A program made the position numbers and the translations under genes. From Kineosporia succinea (lineage in GTDB: Bacteria; Actinomycetota; Actinomycetes; Actinomycetales; Kineosporiaceae): a DNA stretch of 64,000 bases. A model generated the notes under the pieces. That model had not been told where the DNA came from, did not search any database, and saw nothing but the letters and a program-made list of their open reading frames with translations. Where the stretch lies: NCBI RefSeq assembly GCF_030811555.1, contig NZ_JAUSQZ010000001.1, positions 5,887,241 through 5,951,240 on the forward strand, written 5' to 3'. Of the stretch, positions 14,332 through 23,474 are shown one piece after another. Numbering within the stretch: position 1 is the stretch's first letter; each line of letters begins with the position of its first letter.

Positions 14332-15942
14332 TTACGAGACCAGGCCGCGTCTCGTGAGGTTCTCCATGGTGAGCTGCGCGACAGACAGTGCCACCCCCGC
14401 GCCCGTGACCGACATTCGGAACTGCATCGTCGTCGCGCCAGCCGGCACGGTCTCCTCTGCGGTCCAGACCGACCAGGACGGCACGTCGGCTGTCAGTTGC
14501 AGGTCGGTGAGGTTGCCGGGCGTGACGCCGCCGCCGTAGAAGACTTGCAGGCGGACGGCTCCCGAATTGATGTCCAGGCCGGACACTTTGAGCATGAACC
14601 CGACCCGGATGCGGTCTCCGGCAACGAAGTCGGTGCCGACGGCAAGGGCGGGTCCCTCGCCGATGCGGATCGCGTATGCGCCTCCCGTGATGGTGAAGAT
14701 GTTCCCCGCGATCCCGGTCTCCGTGGTGATGCTGCCCGTGGAGGTCGGCTCGCCGTAGAACCCCCAACCGGTGGGCGCGGTGGCCCCATTGACGGCGGGC
14801 AGGAGCGCGCCGTTCGAGGTGCCTCCGGTCTGGTTCTGGCGGGCGCCGAGCATCGTGCCGGTGTATCTAGGGTCGATCGACATCCACCCGAGTGCGGCGC
14901 GGGGGAACATGTCTTGCAGTTTCGACCACGCATTGACGCCCATGTCTCGCTGCGTGAGGGCGTCAGGGTGGACGCCGTCTTGCGTCATGCCCGCCTTGAA
15001 AAGCCCGGTGGCCGCGTCGGTCAGGATGAGGTACTGGTCGACGAGGGGCAGGCCGTACTTCTGCGCGAGACCTAGCGCGACCTGACGGATCGAGCTGATC
15101 TGCGTGGCGAGAGGCACCGCGGGGGAGACGCCGGGAATGTTGCCGGGAACGTTCTCGGTCGAGTTGCCCGACCCGAGAACATCGGCGGTGGGCGGCTGCT
15201 GGGCCGTGGGGGTCAGGCCGTTGTCGACGAAGTAGGGGTACGTGTCGGCGCGTCCGTAGCCTTCCCCGATCCCGCCGATGAACCCCCACGTCGATGATCC
15301 CTGAGTCCGCCGGTAGATGTGCCAGCGTGCGACGTTCTGCCGCGGCCATTTCAGGTTCACGGTGCCGGTGGCCGAGAGAGTCACGGGCACGGTCGCGACC
15401 GGTAGCCCTTCCTGGCCGCCCGCGCCGCCGGACACCCTTCCCGTGATGGTGTATTCGTAGCTGCCGGCTGCGAGAGTGCCGGAGCTGGTGAAGGTCGTAG
15501 CGGTGATCGAAGCCGTTGACGGAGAAACAAATTTCGGCATGCCCCGGGGCGGGGGAGTCAGGAGCCCGACAGCTATGCCCTTGGCCCGGGCCTGCTGGAT
15601 CATCGATTCGAGACTGGCGAGAGTCTCCGTGGTCCAGTTGATGTCGTTCGTGCCGGTCGCGATCAGGATGATCCTCGAGTTCTCGCTCAGTACGTCGTTG
15701 GGGAATCGCGCGGCGATAGCCGTCGTGCGCTGGCCGCCGATCGCGTAGTTACGGACCAGCCGCATCCGCCCGCCGGACGCGAGAGCCATGTACGTCGCCC
15801 ACGTGTCACCGTGACTGTTGTTGGTGGCCGACGAGTTTGCCTGGGTGATGCTGTCGCCCGTGACGACCGTGGAGTAGCCTGGCTGAACACTCTTCGGCAC
15901 CCCGCCACTCGGCGTAATGCGGGCGGAGCTGAATGCGCTCAC
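14332..15942 (-). CDS. SGNH hydrolase tail protein 3, catalytic domain split by an FN3-like insert
   Basis: 536 residues from GTG 15942. Block I TGDSITQ (about residue 29), an ATGTNDIN block (about 95) and a late QDGVHP block (about 320) mark an SGNH esterase. Between GTND and DGVHP is an extra beta-sandwich module (SGTLAAGSYEYTITG, VNLKWP, WHIYRRTQGSSTWGFIGG) of fibronectin-III type. The C-terminal 190 residues are a probable carbohydrate-binding or fibre tip domain. Phage SGNH proteins deacylate host surface glycans during adsorption. It is the last gene of the virion operon and overlaps the second SGNH gene by 4 bases. Confidence 0.8.
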   Translation of the reverse strand: MSAFSSARITPSGGVPKSVQPGYSTVVTGDSITQANSSATNNSHGDTWATYMALASGGRMRLVRNYAIGGQRTTAIAARFPNDVLSENSRIILIATGTNDINWTTETLASLESMIQQARAKGIAVGLLTPPPRGMPKFVSPSTASITATTFTSSGTLAAGSYEYTITGRVSGGAGGQEGLPVATVPVTLSATGTVNLKWPRQNVARWHIYRRTQGSSTWGFIGGIGEGYGRADTYPYFVDNGLTPTAQQPPTADVLGSGNSTENVPGNIPGVSPAVPLATQISSIRQVALGLAQKYGLPLVDQYLILTDAATGLFKAGMTQDGVHPDALTQRDMGVNAWSKLQDMFPRAALGWMSIDPRYTGTMLGARQNQTGGTSNGALLPAVNGATAPTGWGFYGEPTSTGSITTETGIAGNIFTITGGAYAIRIGEGPALAVGTDFVAGDRIRVGFMLKVSGLDINSGAVRLQVFYGGGVTPGNLTDLQLTADVPSWSVWTAEETVPAGATTMQFRMSVTGAGVALSVAQLTMENLTRRGLVS

Positions 15943-17153
15943 GGGGCGGCAGCCGCAACGAGATCCGGAAGATTACTGACGTCGAAGACGCCCACCTCAC
16001 CGATCCGAGCCTGTACGTTCTGACCAGTCGGCAGGCCTACCTGCATCACGAGGTTGAGTCCCGTGACTCCGGCGGGGACGGTGTAGATGCTCTGGATGAA
16101 GTCGGGGACCCTCGGGATGAGGGCGCCGAAGTTCGCGCGGGACACGAACGCCTGGTCGTGCAGGCGTAGAGCAACGGTCGCGGTCGGGCCGGCGCCCTGG
16201 GCGGCGTTGTAGTAGCCGCCCGCGATGTCGACGACCTGCATCCGCGCGGTGATGAGCAGCTTCTGGCCAGGCGTGACGGTGCCGACCGGGTAGACGAAGT
16301 AGCGGTTACCTCCGGAAGCTGTTGCATCAAAGGCCATCTGAGCCCATTTGCCGAACCGCAAAGTCCCAGAAGTGTCGGTCACCACGGAGTATGTCGGGGC
16401 CGTGCCGGTGCCCCCCGGCTGCTCGTACCAACCCGTCGTGTTCGTGAGGAACTGCGGGTTGGTGATCATGTTGAACGGGCCGCCGACTGAGTCGACGATG
16501 TGTGGCACGTCTGGGGTCAGCAGCTCGAGAAACGCCTTGACGAAGGCTTCAGCGATCTTCTGGTGGCCGACCGTCTCAGGGTGGATGCCGTCGGTGTCGT
16601 AGCCGCCCGCCATGCCGTAGCCGCCGCCGCTGACCAACGCGCTGTAGACGTCCGCGATCTTGATGCCCTGGGTTGGCGCCCAGATCCGCAACCATGCGTT
16701 GAACTGGGCGACCCGCAGGTGATTCGCGGCCGGGCGGGATCCGCCGAGCGGCGGCGTCGTGCCGATGATCAGCGTTATGCCGTCCTGCCTCGCCTTCGCC
16801 GCGATGCCCTTGATGGCCGCTGCGTACCTTGAGAGGTCCTGCTGCCCGGCATCGTTCGTGCCCGCCATGAGCATGACGACCTGGGCGCCGTTCGCGCGCA
16901 CGTCCATGTCGTACCGGGCGAGCATCTCGTCCGACCGCTGTCCCGGGTAGCCGCGTTCGATCCAGTTCTGGCTGATCCGCCCGCCGAGCATCTTGGCGAC
17001 CTGGTCCACGAATCGCTGCCCCGCGCTGGCGGTGCTGCCATGGGTGATGCTGTCGCCGAGGAAGACCAGCTTCGCGCCCGGCGGCGGAGGCTGGGTCGGC
17101 GTCCCGGGCCAGCGCGACTGCTGCGGCGCTGAGGTCACGATGCGGGCGGTCAT
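15939..17153 (-). CDS. SGNH hydrolase tail protein 2
   Basis: 404 residues; ATG 17153 overlaps the upstream stop (ATGA). FLGDSITHG (about 32-40), MAGTNDAG (about 95) and TDGIHP (about 190) are complete SGNH blocks with Ser, Gly, Asn, Asp and His present. A C-terminal domain (GTLRFGKWAQMAFDAT, ITARMQVVDIAGG) is related to that of the 509-residue SGNH protein and looks like a carbohydrate-binding jelly roll. Likely a tail-fibre-associated esterase. Confidence 0.85.
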   Translation of the reverse strand: MTARIVTSAPQQSRWPGTPTQPPPPGAKLVFLGDSITHGSTASAGQRFVDQVAKMLGGRISQNWIERGYPGQRSDEMLARYDMDVRANGAQVVMLMAGTNDAGQQDLSRYAAAIKGIAAKARQDGITLIIGTTPPLGGSRPAANHLRVAQFNAWLRIWAPTQGIKIADVYSALVSGGGYGMAGGYDTDGIHPETVGHQKIAEAFVKAFLELLTPDVPHIVDSVGGPFNMITNPQFLTNTTGWYEQPGGTGTAPTYSVVTDTSGTLRFGKWAQMAFDATASGGNRYFVYPVGTVTPGQKLLITARMQVVDIAGGYYNAAQGAGPTATVALRLHDQAFVSRANFGALIPRVPDFIQSIYTVPAGVTGLNLVMQVGLPTGQNVQARIGEVGVFDVSNLPDLVAAAAP

Positions 17154-17842
17154 GCGGGCAGCTCCGCCCCGCAGAGGGTGAAGGTGCACGCCGGTGCGGT
17201 GCCCGCGCCTGCCGGGCCGCCGGAAGTAGTGGCCGTGCCCGTGTCGGTGTAGCTGAGGGTGCTCTGGCCGGTGACCGCGGCCAGCAGGCTCAGGTTGCCG
17301 CTGCTCGTGCCGCGGTACACCTTGTAGCCGGTGGCGCCGCCGACCTTCGGCCAGGACAGAGCGACGGACGAGGTGGAGCCGGTGACCGCGACCGGGCCGA
17401 TCTCGAGGCAGGCCGGCGACTCCCCCTTCGCGTTCGTGGCCGCGTACCGGTAGAAGTAGCTCCCGGCCGCCAGGGTGCCGCCGGTCGAAGACGCGACGGA
17501 CGACATCTGCGGCGCCATCGGGATCGAGTCCGACTGCCCCCACAGGGTGTCACCGGGCCGCAGAGTGGTCGGCACGTCGCTCTCGTAGGTCGAGTTCGCC
17601 GGGATGACCAGCCCACCGACGAGCGACTGACTGCCGTTGGCGGTCTGACCCTGCTTCACCTGCAGAAGCTGGACAGCCACGGAACTGTTGGTGGGGTTCG
17701 CGATACGGATGCTGGTGACCTGTGTGCGCGCACCGCCACCGGTGGCTCCGGGCGCGGTGTAGACGGTTTCGCCAGCGACCGCGGGCTGGTCGAGATAGAG
17801 CCGGTCGAGGTTGACCCCGAGGGCCGAGAGCGAGATTGGCAT
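17150..17842 (-). CDS. Tail protein with FN3-like C-terminal domain
   Basis: 230 residues, GAGGAGA before ATG 17842. The N-terminal half is a beta-rich domain (VTSIRIANPTNSSVAVQLLQV); the C-terminal half is an FN3-like module (GGTLAAGSYFYRYAATN, SVALSWPKVGGATGYKVYRG) closely similar to the insert in the third SGNH protein. Probably a fibre or baseplate decoration. Confidence 0.65.
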   Translation of the reverse strand: MPISLSALGVNLDRLYLDQPAVAGETVYTAPGATGGGARTQVTSIRIANPTNSSVAVQLLQVKQGQTANGSQSLVGGLVIPANSTYESDVPTTLRPGDTLWGQSDSIPMAPQMSSVASSTGGTLAAGSYFYRYAATNAKGESPACLEIGPVAVTGSTSSVALSWPKVGGATGYKVYRGTSSGNLSLLAAVTGQSTLSYTDTGTATTSGGPAGAGTAPACTFTLCGAELPA

Positions 17843-17852
17843 GGGGGTCTCC

Positions 17853-18161
17853 TCAGAGTCCGATCAGGGAAAAGATGAGGGCGGTACCGGCGGCGTCTGT
17901 AGCCGAGATGTTTCCGGCCGTCCCGCCGGGACCGTAGGTGCCGGGGAGTGCGCCGAAGGCCGTATTCACGTCACTGGTGTTCGCCTTGCCGGTCAGGGCG
18001 CTGGCTGCGCCGCTCGCCGTCGACTGTGCGGCACCAGCTGCTGCGAGCGCCTCGTCAGCGACCTGGGCTGCGGCAAAGATGCCGTCTTGCATGTGCTGGT
18101 CGCGGGCGGCGTTGTACGGGGTCTGCCCGTCGGTGGCGGGTGCGGGCTTCGTGTAGGTCAT
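17853..18161 (-). CDS. Small tail-fibre-associated protein
   Basis: 102 residues, Ala/Ser/Thr-rich, with an extended helical middle (AAAQVADEALAAAGAAQSTA) and a final YGPGGTAGNISATDAAG segment reminiscent of fibre repeats. Possibly a trimeric fibre piece or a chaperone. Confidence 0.5.
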   Translation of the reverse strand: MTYTKPAPATDGQTPYNAARDQHMQDGIFAAAQVADEALAAAGAAQSTASGAASALTGKANTSDVNTAFGALPGTYGPGGTAGNISATDAAGTALIFSLIGL

Positions 18162-18172
18162 GTGAGTTTCCC

Positions 18173-19702
18173 TTACAGGTCGCCGGGGTTCACGCCGAGC
18201 GCGGTCAGGTCGAGGATGTCAAGGCAGCCGAGGCGGAACTTGACGTGCGCTCCGGTGGGTAGGCCAACCTTCCATTCGATCTTGCATGTGGTCACGCCCG
18301 TCGGGAGCCGGAACATCGTCAAGAACGGACCGGGGGTCGGGTCCCACGTGTTCGTCGCCCCGGAAATACCCGTGTATAGGACGCTTCCGTTGTCGGACAG
18401 GACACTGACGCCCCACCCGCCCGCGCCAGTCCCGAACGCTGCGACACCACCGGAGATGTCCTCAAGCTCAACCTGAGCGACCAGCGCGCACAAGCCGCCG
18501 GCGGTCAGCCCTGTCATGCCCTTGGCCAGCCCCGTGAAACCTCCTTGAGTGGCCGTGCAGTCGAGTTGCGCCCACTTCCCGGCAGCCAAAGCGGAACCAG
18601 CGGCCGGATCCACGCAGGCATAATCAGGCGTCGTCATCGTCGAGCCGAAAAGCGCCTGATAGCCAGTCGGGCCGCCGCCAGCAGTCGCCATCAGCGGGTT
18701 GCTGTTCACGCCCACACCAGCGGACGCGATCAGAGGCGCGACGGGCGGACGGACCGCCGCGATTGCGGGCCCGATCACCTTGCCCATAGCGATGTGACCG
18801 GTGTTGACCGGGTGGATGCCGTCGCCGTTGTGGTCGCTGCGGATCCAGCCCGTCGCAGGGTCGACCATCGCCCGGTGCGTGTCGGCGAGTGGCACGTCGT
18901 TCGCGGGCGCCCACTGCCTCAGCCAGAGGTTCTGCGCGTTGATGAACGCCCGGCGGTCGCTTGCGTTCGCGACGGTGGACCCGACGGGCGGCACCGTTCC
19001 GATGACCATGGGGATGCCGAGAGCGCGGACCTTCGCGCGGATCGCCTTGATGTTCGACTGCCACTGCGCCAGCGTGTTACGGCCGAAGTCATTCGTCCCG
19101 GCGAGCAGGAACACGCCGCCGGGCTTCGTCGCGATCACATCCGTGTCGAACCGGTTGAGGAGCTGCCCCGAGTCCTCCCCGGGGAAACCGCAGATGCTGG
19201 AAATACCGCCAGCGGGCGGGTTCTGGGCGCCCGGAGCGGCAGGCGACCGAAGGTTCGCGACGCGTGCCGTGCCGCCCGCCGTTGAGACCGCCACGTAAGG
19301 GAAACTCACGCCCGGGTCTGCGTTCGCGCCGTTCGTGATGCTGTCCCCGAGGAAAGTCCACGCACGCCCGGCGATCAACCGGGTCGGCGCGGCGCTGCTC
19401 GTGTACGCGAACGCCAGGGATGGGCTCGCCGCGATCTGCGGCAGCGACATCGTGGCGGCGGCACCGAGACCAAGGTTGTTACGGGCCGCCACGGCCGAGG
19501 GGAGGTCGGCAAGGTTCGACGACTTCTGCACCGACCCGGCGATGCGGGTGTCGCCCTGGATCGCGGCGTCTACGCTTTCGCTGAGCTGTTCCTGCGAGAT
19601 GACGCGGGCCAGAGCAGCTGCAATCGCGGCGTTCTGGATGACAGAGGCGTTACCCGGGTCGAGATGGACGCCGGAGCCCACGAGGGAGCCTGGTGCGGTC
19701 AT
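18173..19702 (-). CDS. SGNH hydrolase tail-fibre protein 1
   Basis: 509 residues. The N-terminal attachment domain (VGSGVHLDPG, IQNAAIAAALARVISQEQL) matches that of the next gene upstream (19736-20239). A fibre-type stretch NLADLPSAVAARNNLGLG follows. The catalytic domain has FLGDSITNG (about 117), LAGTNDFG (about 200) and DGIHP (about 295). The C-terminal jelly-roll domain has GKWAQLDCTAT. The design fits a baseplate-bound fibre that carries an esterase for host surface glycans. Confidence 0.85.
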   Translation of the reverse strand: MTAPGSLVGSGVHLDPGNASVIQNAAIAAALARVISQEQLSESVDAAIQGDTRIAGSVQKSSNLADLPSAVAARNNLGLGAAATMSLPQIAASPSLAFAYTSSAAPTRLIAGRAWTFLGDSITNGANADPGVSFPYVAVSTAGGTARVANLRSPAAPGAQNPPAGGISSICGFPGEDSGQLLNRFDTDVIATKPGGVFLLAGTNDFGRNTLAQWQSNIKAIRAKVRALGIPMVIGTVPPVGSTVANASDRRAFINAQNLWLRQWAPANDVPLADTHRAMVDPATGWIRSDHNGDGIHPVNTGHIAMGKVIGPAIAAVRPPVAPLIASAGVGVNSNPLMATAGGGPTGYQALFGSTMTTPDYACVDPAAGSALAAGKWAQLDCTATQGGFTGLAKGMTGLTAGGLCALVAQVELEDISGGVAAFGTGAGGWGVSVLSDNGSVLYTGISGATNTWDPTPGPFLTMFRLPTGVTTCKIEWKVGLPTGAHVKFRLGCLDILDLTALGVNPGDL

Positions 19703-19735
19703 GAGATCTCCTGAAGTTGAAGCGTCCGGTACATG

Positions 19736-20239
19736 TCAGGCCCCGATCACGAAGGGCACCGCGAGGTTCGGGCCGATGACCGAACCGCCTGGGTCGGGAA
19801 TCGCGCTCGGTGCCGTCCACGCTGCCGTCGTCGCCGAAGTCGCCATCAGCACGTACCCGGCCTGCGGCGTGCCGGACACGGTCACACCGCGGATCCGTGC
19901 CACGGTTGGCGCCTCGGCGGTGCCGGCCAAGTCCCCGGCTGGCCGGGCGTACGTGTTGCGGAAGGCGTCCTCAGACGCGAGCTGACCGACGGAACGAGTC
20001 GCCGACGAGCCAAGCCCTAACGCCACCCGGCCCGTCTGCGCGTTCACGTTCGACAGGTCGTCCCGCGCGAGATTGCTGGTCGCGAACTCTGCGACAGCCT
20101 CCGCGACCGCCTCGGCCAGCTGTTCTTGCGTGACGACACGAGCGAGCAGATTGGCGATTGCCGCGTTCTGCACGGCCGCGAAAGTCGCGGGATCCATGTT
20201 GACCGCCGAGCCCACTCGCGAGCCAGGAATGCCACCCAT
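19736..20239 (-). CDS. Short tail-fibre protein sharing the attachment domain
   Basis: 167 residues, TAGGAGG before ATG 20239. Residues 1-45 (VGSAVNMDPATFAAVQNAAI, then LLARVVTQEQL) closely resemble the start of SGNH protein 1. The rest has fibre-like segments (LSNVNAQTGRVALGLGSSA, AGYVLMATSATTAAWTA). It lacks a catalytic domain, so it may be the plain adaptor form. Confidence 0.65.
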   Translation of the reverse strand: MGGIPGSRVGSAVNMDPATFAAVQNAAIANLLARVVTQEQLAEAVAEAVAEFATSNLARDDLSNVNAQTGRVALGLGSSATRSVGQLASEDAFRNTYARPAGDLAGTAEAPTVARIRGVTVSGTPQAGYVLMATSATTAAWTAPSAIPDPGGSVIGPNLAVPFVIGA

Positions 20240-20247
20240 GTTGCCTC

Positions 20248-21423
20248 CTAGGCCAGTTCAAGAGAGACGTTGCCGAGGACAGGCGAGGCGAGGCCATTGC
20301 CGCCAGCCGTCGCCAGCCGCAGCCACTGATCGCCGGTCGAGGCGGCCGGCAGAGTCACCCACGCCGACGAGACGCCACCAGCTGCACCCAGGGACACTGA
20401 CGGCCCGGATGCACCATCGAGAGCCACCCACACCTGCTGGTCGGTCGAACGCTGCACCAGCAGAGAGCCGACACCGGCACCAGCAATGACCGCCGTAAGT
20501 CGCGCCTTCACGTACCCGGTGAGGTCGAGGCGCGTACGGATCCGGGTGCTGCCGACCTCGAGCAGCTGGGCGCCGAGCAGGGCCAGCGTCAGGCCGCCGG
20601 TCGTCATGGTCAGTACCGCCGCACCGCGAGGACCAGCGTCCCCCTTGGCGCCAGTCCCGCCCGTGGGACCGGTGGCCCCTGCAGGTCCCGTCGCGCCTGC
20701 AGGCCCTGATGGACCTTGCGGGCCCGTGTCGCCCTTGGCGCCGGTTGGCCCTGCTGGCCCCGTGGCTCCGGTGGCGCCGGGTATTCCCTGGGAGCCCGTA
20801 TCGCCCTTCGTTCCGGCGGGACCCGCTGGCCCCGGGACGCCCTGAGGGCCGGCCGAACCGGTCGCGCCTGTAGCGCCCTTGTCGCCCTGGGGGCCTGGCG
20901 GACCGACGGGACCAGCCACTCCGGCGGGACCCGCCGGGCCGGTCTCACCCTGGACGCCCTGCAGGCCGCGTTCACCTGTCGGCCCCGCGACCCCGTGTGC
21001 GCCATCCGCGCCGGGAGTTCCTGCCGGCCCGGGATCACCCTGCGGTCCGGGGATTCCGACGCCGTCTCGCCCGTCGACCCCTGGACTGCCCTGCGCACCC
21101 TGCGGGCCGACGTCACCCGCCGGCCCCTGAGGACCACGCGGGCCGGTCACGATCGTCACCGCGGACTCGTCGTCCGCGATCTCATGGCGGATCTGGATCA
21201 GCTGCGCGGCCACATCGGCAGCAAGCCGCTCAATGACCGCCTCAGTGACCTCGCCCAGCTGCTGCGCAACCTGCGCAGCCATCATCGCGGTCGCACGCTG
21301 CACATCAGCCATCGACGGCAAACGCCCAAGCTGATCAACCAGCGCCGACCGAGTCACATCCACATACAGGCCCGGATCCGTGATGCCGGTGCCGCCAACG
21401 CGAGGGCCAGGGGCGGGCGTCAC
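20248..21423 (-). CDS. Collagen-like tail fibre protein
   Basis: About 391 residues from GTG 21423; the start is uncertain because no strong ribosome site is seen and later ATGs exist. An N-terminal helical region (about 1-100, IEADDE-type coiled coil) is followed by about 165 residues of Gly-X-Y repeats rich in GPAG, GPQG and GATG, then a C-terminal beta domain ([34 protein letters not shown]). The Gly-X-Y part would form a collagen triple helix, a common fibre shaft. Confidence 0.8.
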   Translation of the reverse strand: MTPAPGPRVGGTGITDPGLYVDVTRSALVDQLGRLPSMADVQRATAMMAAQVAQQLGEVTEAVIERLAADVAAQLIQIRHEIADDESAVTIVTGPRGPQGPAGDVGPQGAQGSPGVDGRDGVGIPGPQGDPGPAGTPGADGAHGVAGPTGERGLQGVQGETGPAGPAGVAGPVGPPGPQGDKGATGATGSAGPQGVPGPAGPAGTKGDTGSQGIPGATGATGPAGPTGAKGDTGPQGPSGPAGATGPAGATGPTGGTGAKGDAGPRGAAVLTMTTGGLTLALLGAQLLEVGSTRIRTRLDLTGYVKARLTAVIAGAGVGSLLVQRSTDQQVWVALDGASGPSVSLGAAGGVSSAWVTLPAASTGDQWLRLATAGGNGLASPVLGNVSLELA

Positions 21424-21464
21424 GCTATGCAGGCCCTGCTCTTCGTGCCGTCCATGAGCATGCC

Positions 21465-21929
21465 CTACAGGCCTTCGATCGCCGAAGTCGGCACGTAACC
21501 GACCGTGATCGAGAACCCGGTGAGAGCGGTGAGAGGTGGACATTGGAGCCGCACCGACAGTCGGCGCCCGGCCGAAACTCGCTGAGGTATTGACAGGTTC
21601 ACACCCTCACGGATGAACAGGCCCAGAAAGGACGGCGGAACCTCGGCCTTCAGCACCACAGAGGCGACAGCCGTCTCCGCGCCCGCAACGCCCACGCCGA
21701 CGTCGACGAATACGTTCCGATCCCGTGCAGCGTCGCCTGCCGTGCCGTAATCGGCACACAGGGCACTGACGCTCGTCAGGAGGAGGTCTGCGCCGACCGA
21801 CGGAATCAGCGCCACCCACGGCGTGAACGTGCTACCCGTCGTGCTCAGGTTCGTGGTGGCGAGCTGCTGCGACACGGTGTCGGCTCGAGCGGTCAAAGCG
21901 CCACCACCACCAGGGGGCCAAGAACCCAT
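21465..21929 (-). CDS. Tail fibre or baseplate protein
   Basis: 154 residues. ATG 21929 is chosen because GGAGG lies 6 bases upstream; ATG 21932 and TTG 21935 are also in frame. Predicted beta-sandwich ([36 protein letters not shown]). No named family; position between the baseplate wedge and the collagen fibre suggests a connector. Confidence 0.55.
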   Translation of the reverse strand: MGSWPPGGGGALTARADTVSQQLATTNLSTTGSTFTPWVALIPSVGADLLLTSVSALCADYGTAGDAARDRNVFVDVGVGVAGAETAVASVVLKAEVPPSFLGLFIREGVNLSIPQRVSAGRRLSVRLQCPPLTALTGFSITVGYVPTSAIEGL

Positions 21930-21945
21930 CATCAACCTCCGGTAA

Positions 21946-22797
21946 TCAGTGGCCTGCAGCCATGAACGTGAGCGCGGATGAGCCGGCCGCCGTCACTGAC
22001 TGGCCAGAAGGCAGGCCGTACGGCAAATCCAGCGTGAGTAGTCCACCGGGCGGGATTGGAGTCGACGCCAGCACGGCGACCCCCGCGAAGGTCACCGATG
22101 CTGTTGCTGTCGCCGTCCCGGAATTCGCCACCCACAGCTGATTCACGACCCGATCAGCGCCTGTTGCCGCGACCAGCGTCGCGCTCGACGTCACCGAAGC
22201 CAGGCCGAGGCGCGTCACAACGGCATCACTGCGGTAGCCGTAGCTGGCCAGCACCCCGACCGTTCCGCCCGAAGCGACAGCAGCCAGCGTCTCCCCGGGC
22301 GCGACCGGGATCAGCACCGGGAACTCACTGCCCCGAGCCGATGCCGTGAACGAGAACTTCGCGACCGTCACGCCCGCCAGCGTCAACGTCAGCGACGAAC
22401 CCGCTGGCCCGGACACGGTCAGGCTTTTCACGATGCGCCGCCCGGAGGTCGGCCCGGACACGAGAGTCGCCGACCCGGACGTTGACACGGGGACACCCGT
22501 CAGACCAGGCACCTCCACACCGGGGGCCGCCCAGGTCAGTAGCTCCGTGCCGCCGTGCGTGACCCACGCCGTGCCGTCATCCCAGTAGCTGACACCCTGC
22601 AGCCCGGCATCGGTCGGCTTGAAGATCCGACCAGCCGTACCCGGTGCAGGTCGAGCCGAGAGCAGGCCTTGGCCGTAAAGGACTCCCGCAGAATCGAACT
22701 TGTTGCCGATCGAGCGCTGCGACAGCCTGTACGCGGTCACACTGTCAGTGCCGTCATTCGCGGGGATGACGATTCCGGTACGGGTCAGCGTGTCCAC
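21946..22797 (-). CDS. Beta-rich tail protein
   Basis: 283 residues from GTG 22797. Repeated strands of Ser/Thr/Val/Gly (LTLTLAGVTVAKFSFTAS; SVTFAGVAVLASTPIPPG) suggest two similar jelly-roll units. Probably a tail fibre or baseplate-associated protein. Confidence 0.55.
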   Translation of the reverse strand: MDTLTRTGIVIPANDGTDSVTAYRLSQRSIGNKFDSAGVLYGQGLLSARPAPGTAGRIFKPTDAGLQGVSYWDDGTAWVTHGGTELLTWAAPGVEVPGLTGVPVSTSGSATLVSGPTSGRRIVKSLTVSGPAGSSLTLTLAGVTVAKFSFTASARGSEFPVLIPVAPGETLAAVASGGTVGVLASYGYRSDAVVTRLGLASVTSSATLVAATGADRVVNQLWVANSGTATATASVTFAGVAVLASTPIPPGGLLTLDLPYGLPSGQSVTAAGSSALTFMAAGH

Positions 22798-22825
22798 GTG
22801 ACTCCCTCGCTAGTGCCCACTGGAC

Positions 22826-23473
22826 TCACGGAAGCTGGTACTCGAAGTCGCGGACGGTAGGCCACGTCGTGTCCGCCTCGAGCCCGGCGATGGTCTGACC
22901 CGAAAGCGCGGTCTCCATCTCGTCGATCGTCCAGCCCGCCAGCACATCAACCGTCGGGATCACGCCCGCCGGGATGGCTGCCCGGATGGACCGGTTGAGC
23001 TGCGCGACGTCCGTGGCCTCAGCCTCGTAGACGCGCACGCGCACCCGGTAGGCCGAGCCCAGGTGCCGCTCGGTGAGCTGCACCTGCCGGCCGCCCGTCA
23101 GCCACTGCTGCGCCGCCGCGACAATCGACGCCGGAGTGCCGCGCTGCCAGCCGAGCGCCGAACGGACACGCAGCCGCTGCGAGGCGTCGTCGAGGCCAGG
23201 GGCGAGCTCGACGCCGACGAGCTGCGCAAGGAAACCCAGGTACGGCAACGGCACGGCGTCCACGTCCAGCAGCGGCGACCAGCCGTGCCTGACGATGTCG
23301 CCGGCCTCGTCGACGACATCCGCGGCGAGATCCTGCGTGGCTTGCAGGGAGAGCGTCACCGCGTGGCACAGGTGCAGCAGGATCCATCGCTGCTCGTCGC
23401 CGACAGTCTGCGCGCCCAGGGCCTCGTACAGTTCCTCGGCGACGTCCGAGACGACCGGGCGAGGAGGCGCCAT
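22826..23473 (-). CDS. Baseplate protein, P2 gpI-like
   Basis: 215 residues, directly after the gpJ-like gene as in P2-type baseplates. WSPLLDVDAVPLPYLGFLAQLVGV and RVRSALGWQRGTPASIVAAAQQWL are typical of phage tail protein I (gpI) family. Together with gpJ it closes the baseplate wedge. Confidence 0.7.
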   Translation of the reverse strand: MAPPRPVVSDVAEELYEALGAQTVGDEQRWILLHLCHAVTLSLQATQDLAADVVDEAGDIVRHGWSPLLDVDAVPLPYLGFLAQLVGVELAPGLDDASQRLRVRSALGWQRGTPASIVAAAQQWLTGGRQVQLTERHLGSAYRVRVRVYEAEATDVAQLNRSIRAAIPAGVIPTVDVLAGWTIDEMETALSGQTIAGLEADTTWPTVRDFEYQLP

Positions 23474-23474
23474 G

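Noticed and set aside
20620-21120. Repeats that could be read as a CRISPR array
   Set aside because: They encode Gly-X-Y collagen repeats in one frame, without regular spacers or equal repeat length.
14332-21423. Diversity-generating retroelement for the fibres
   Set aside because: No reverse transcriptase and no template/variable repeat pair seen near the fibre genes.
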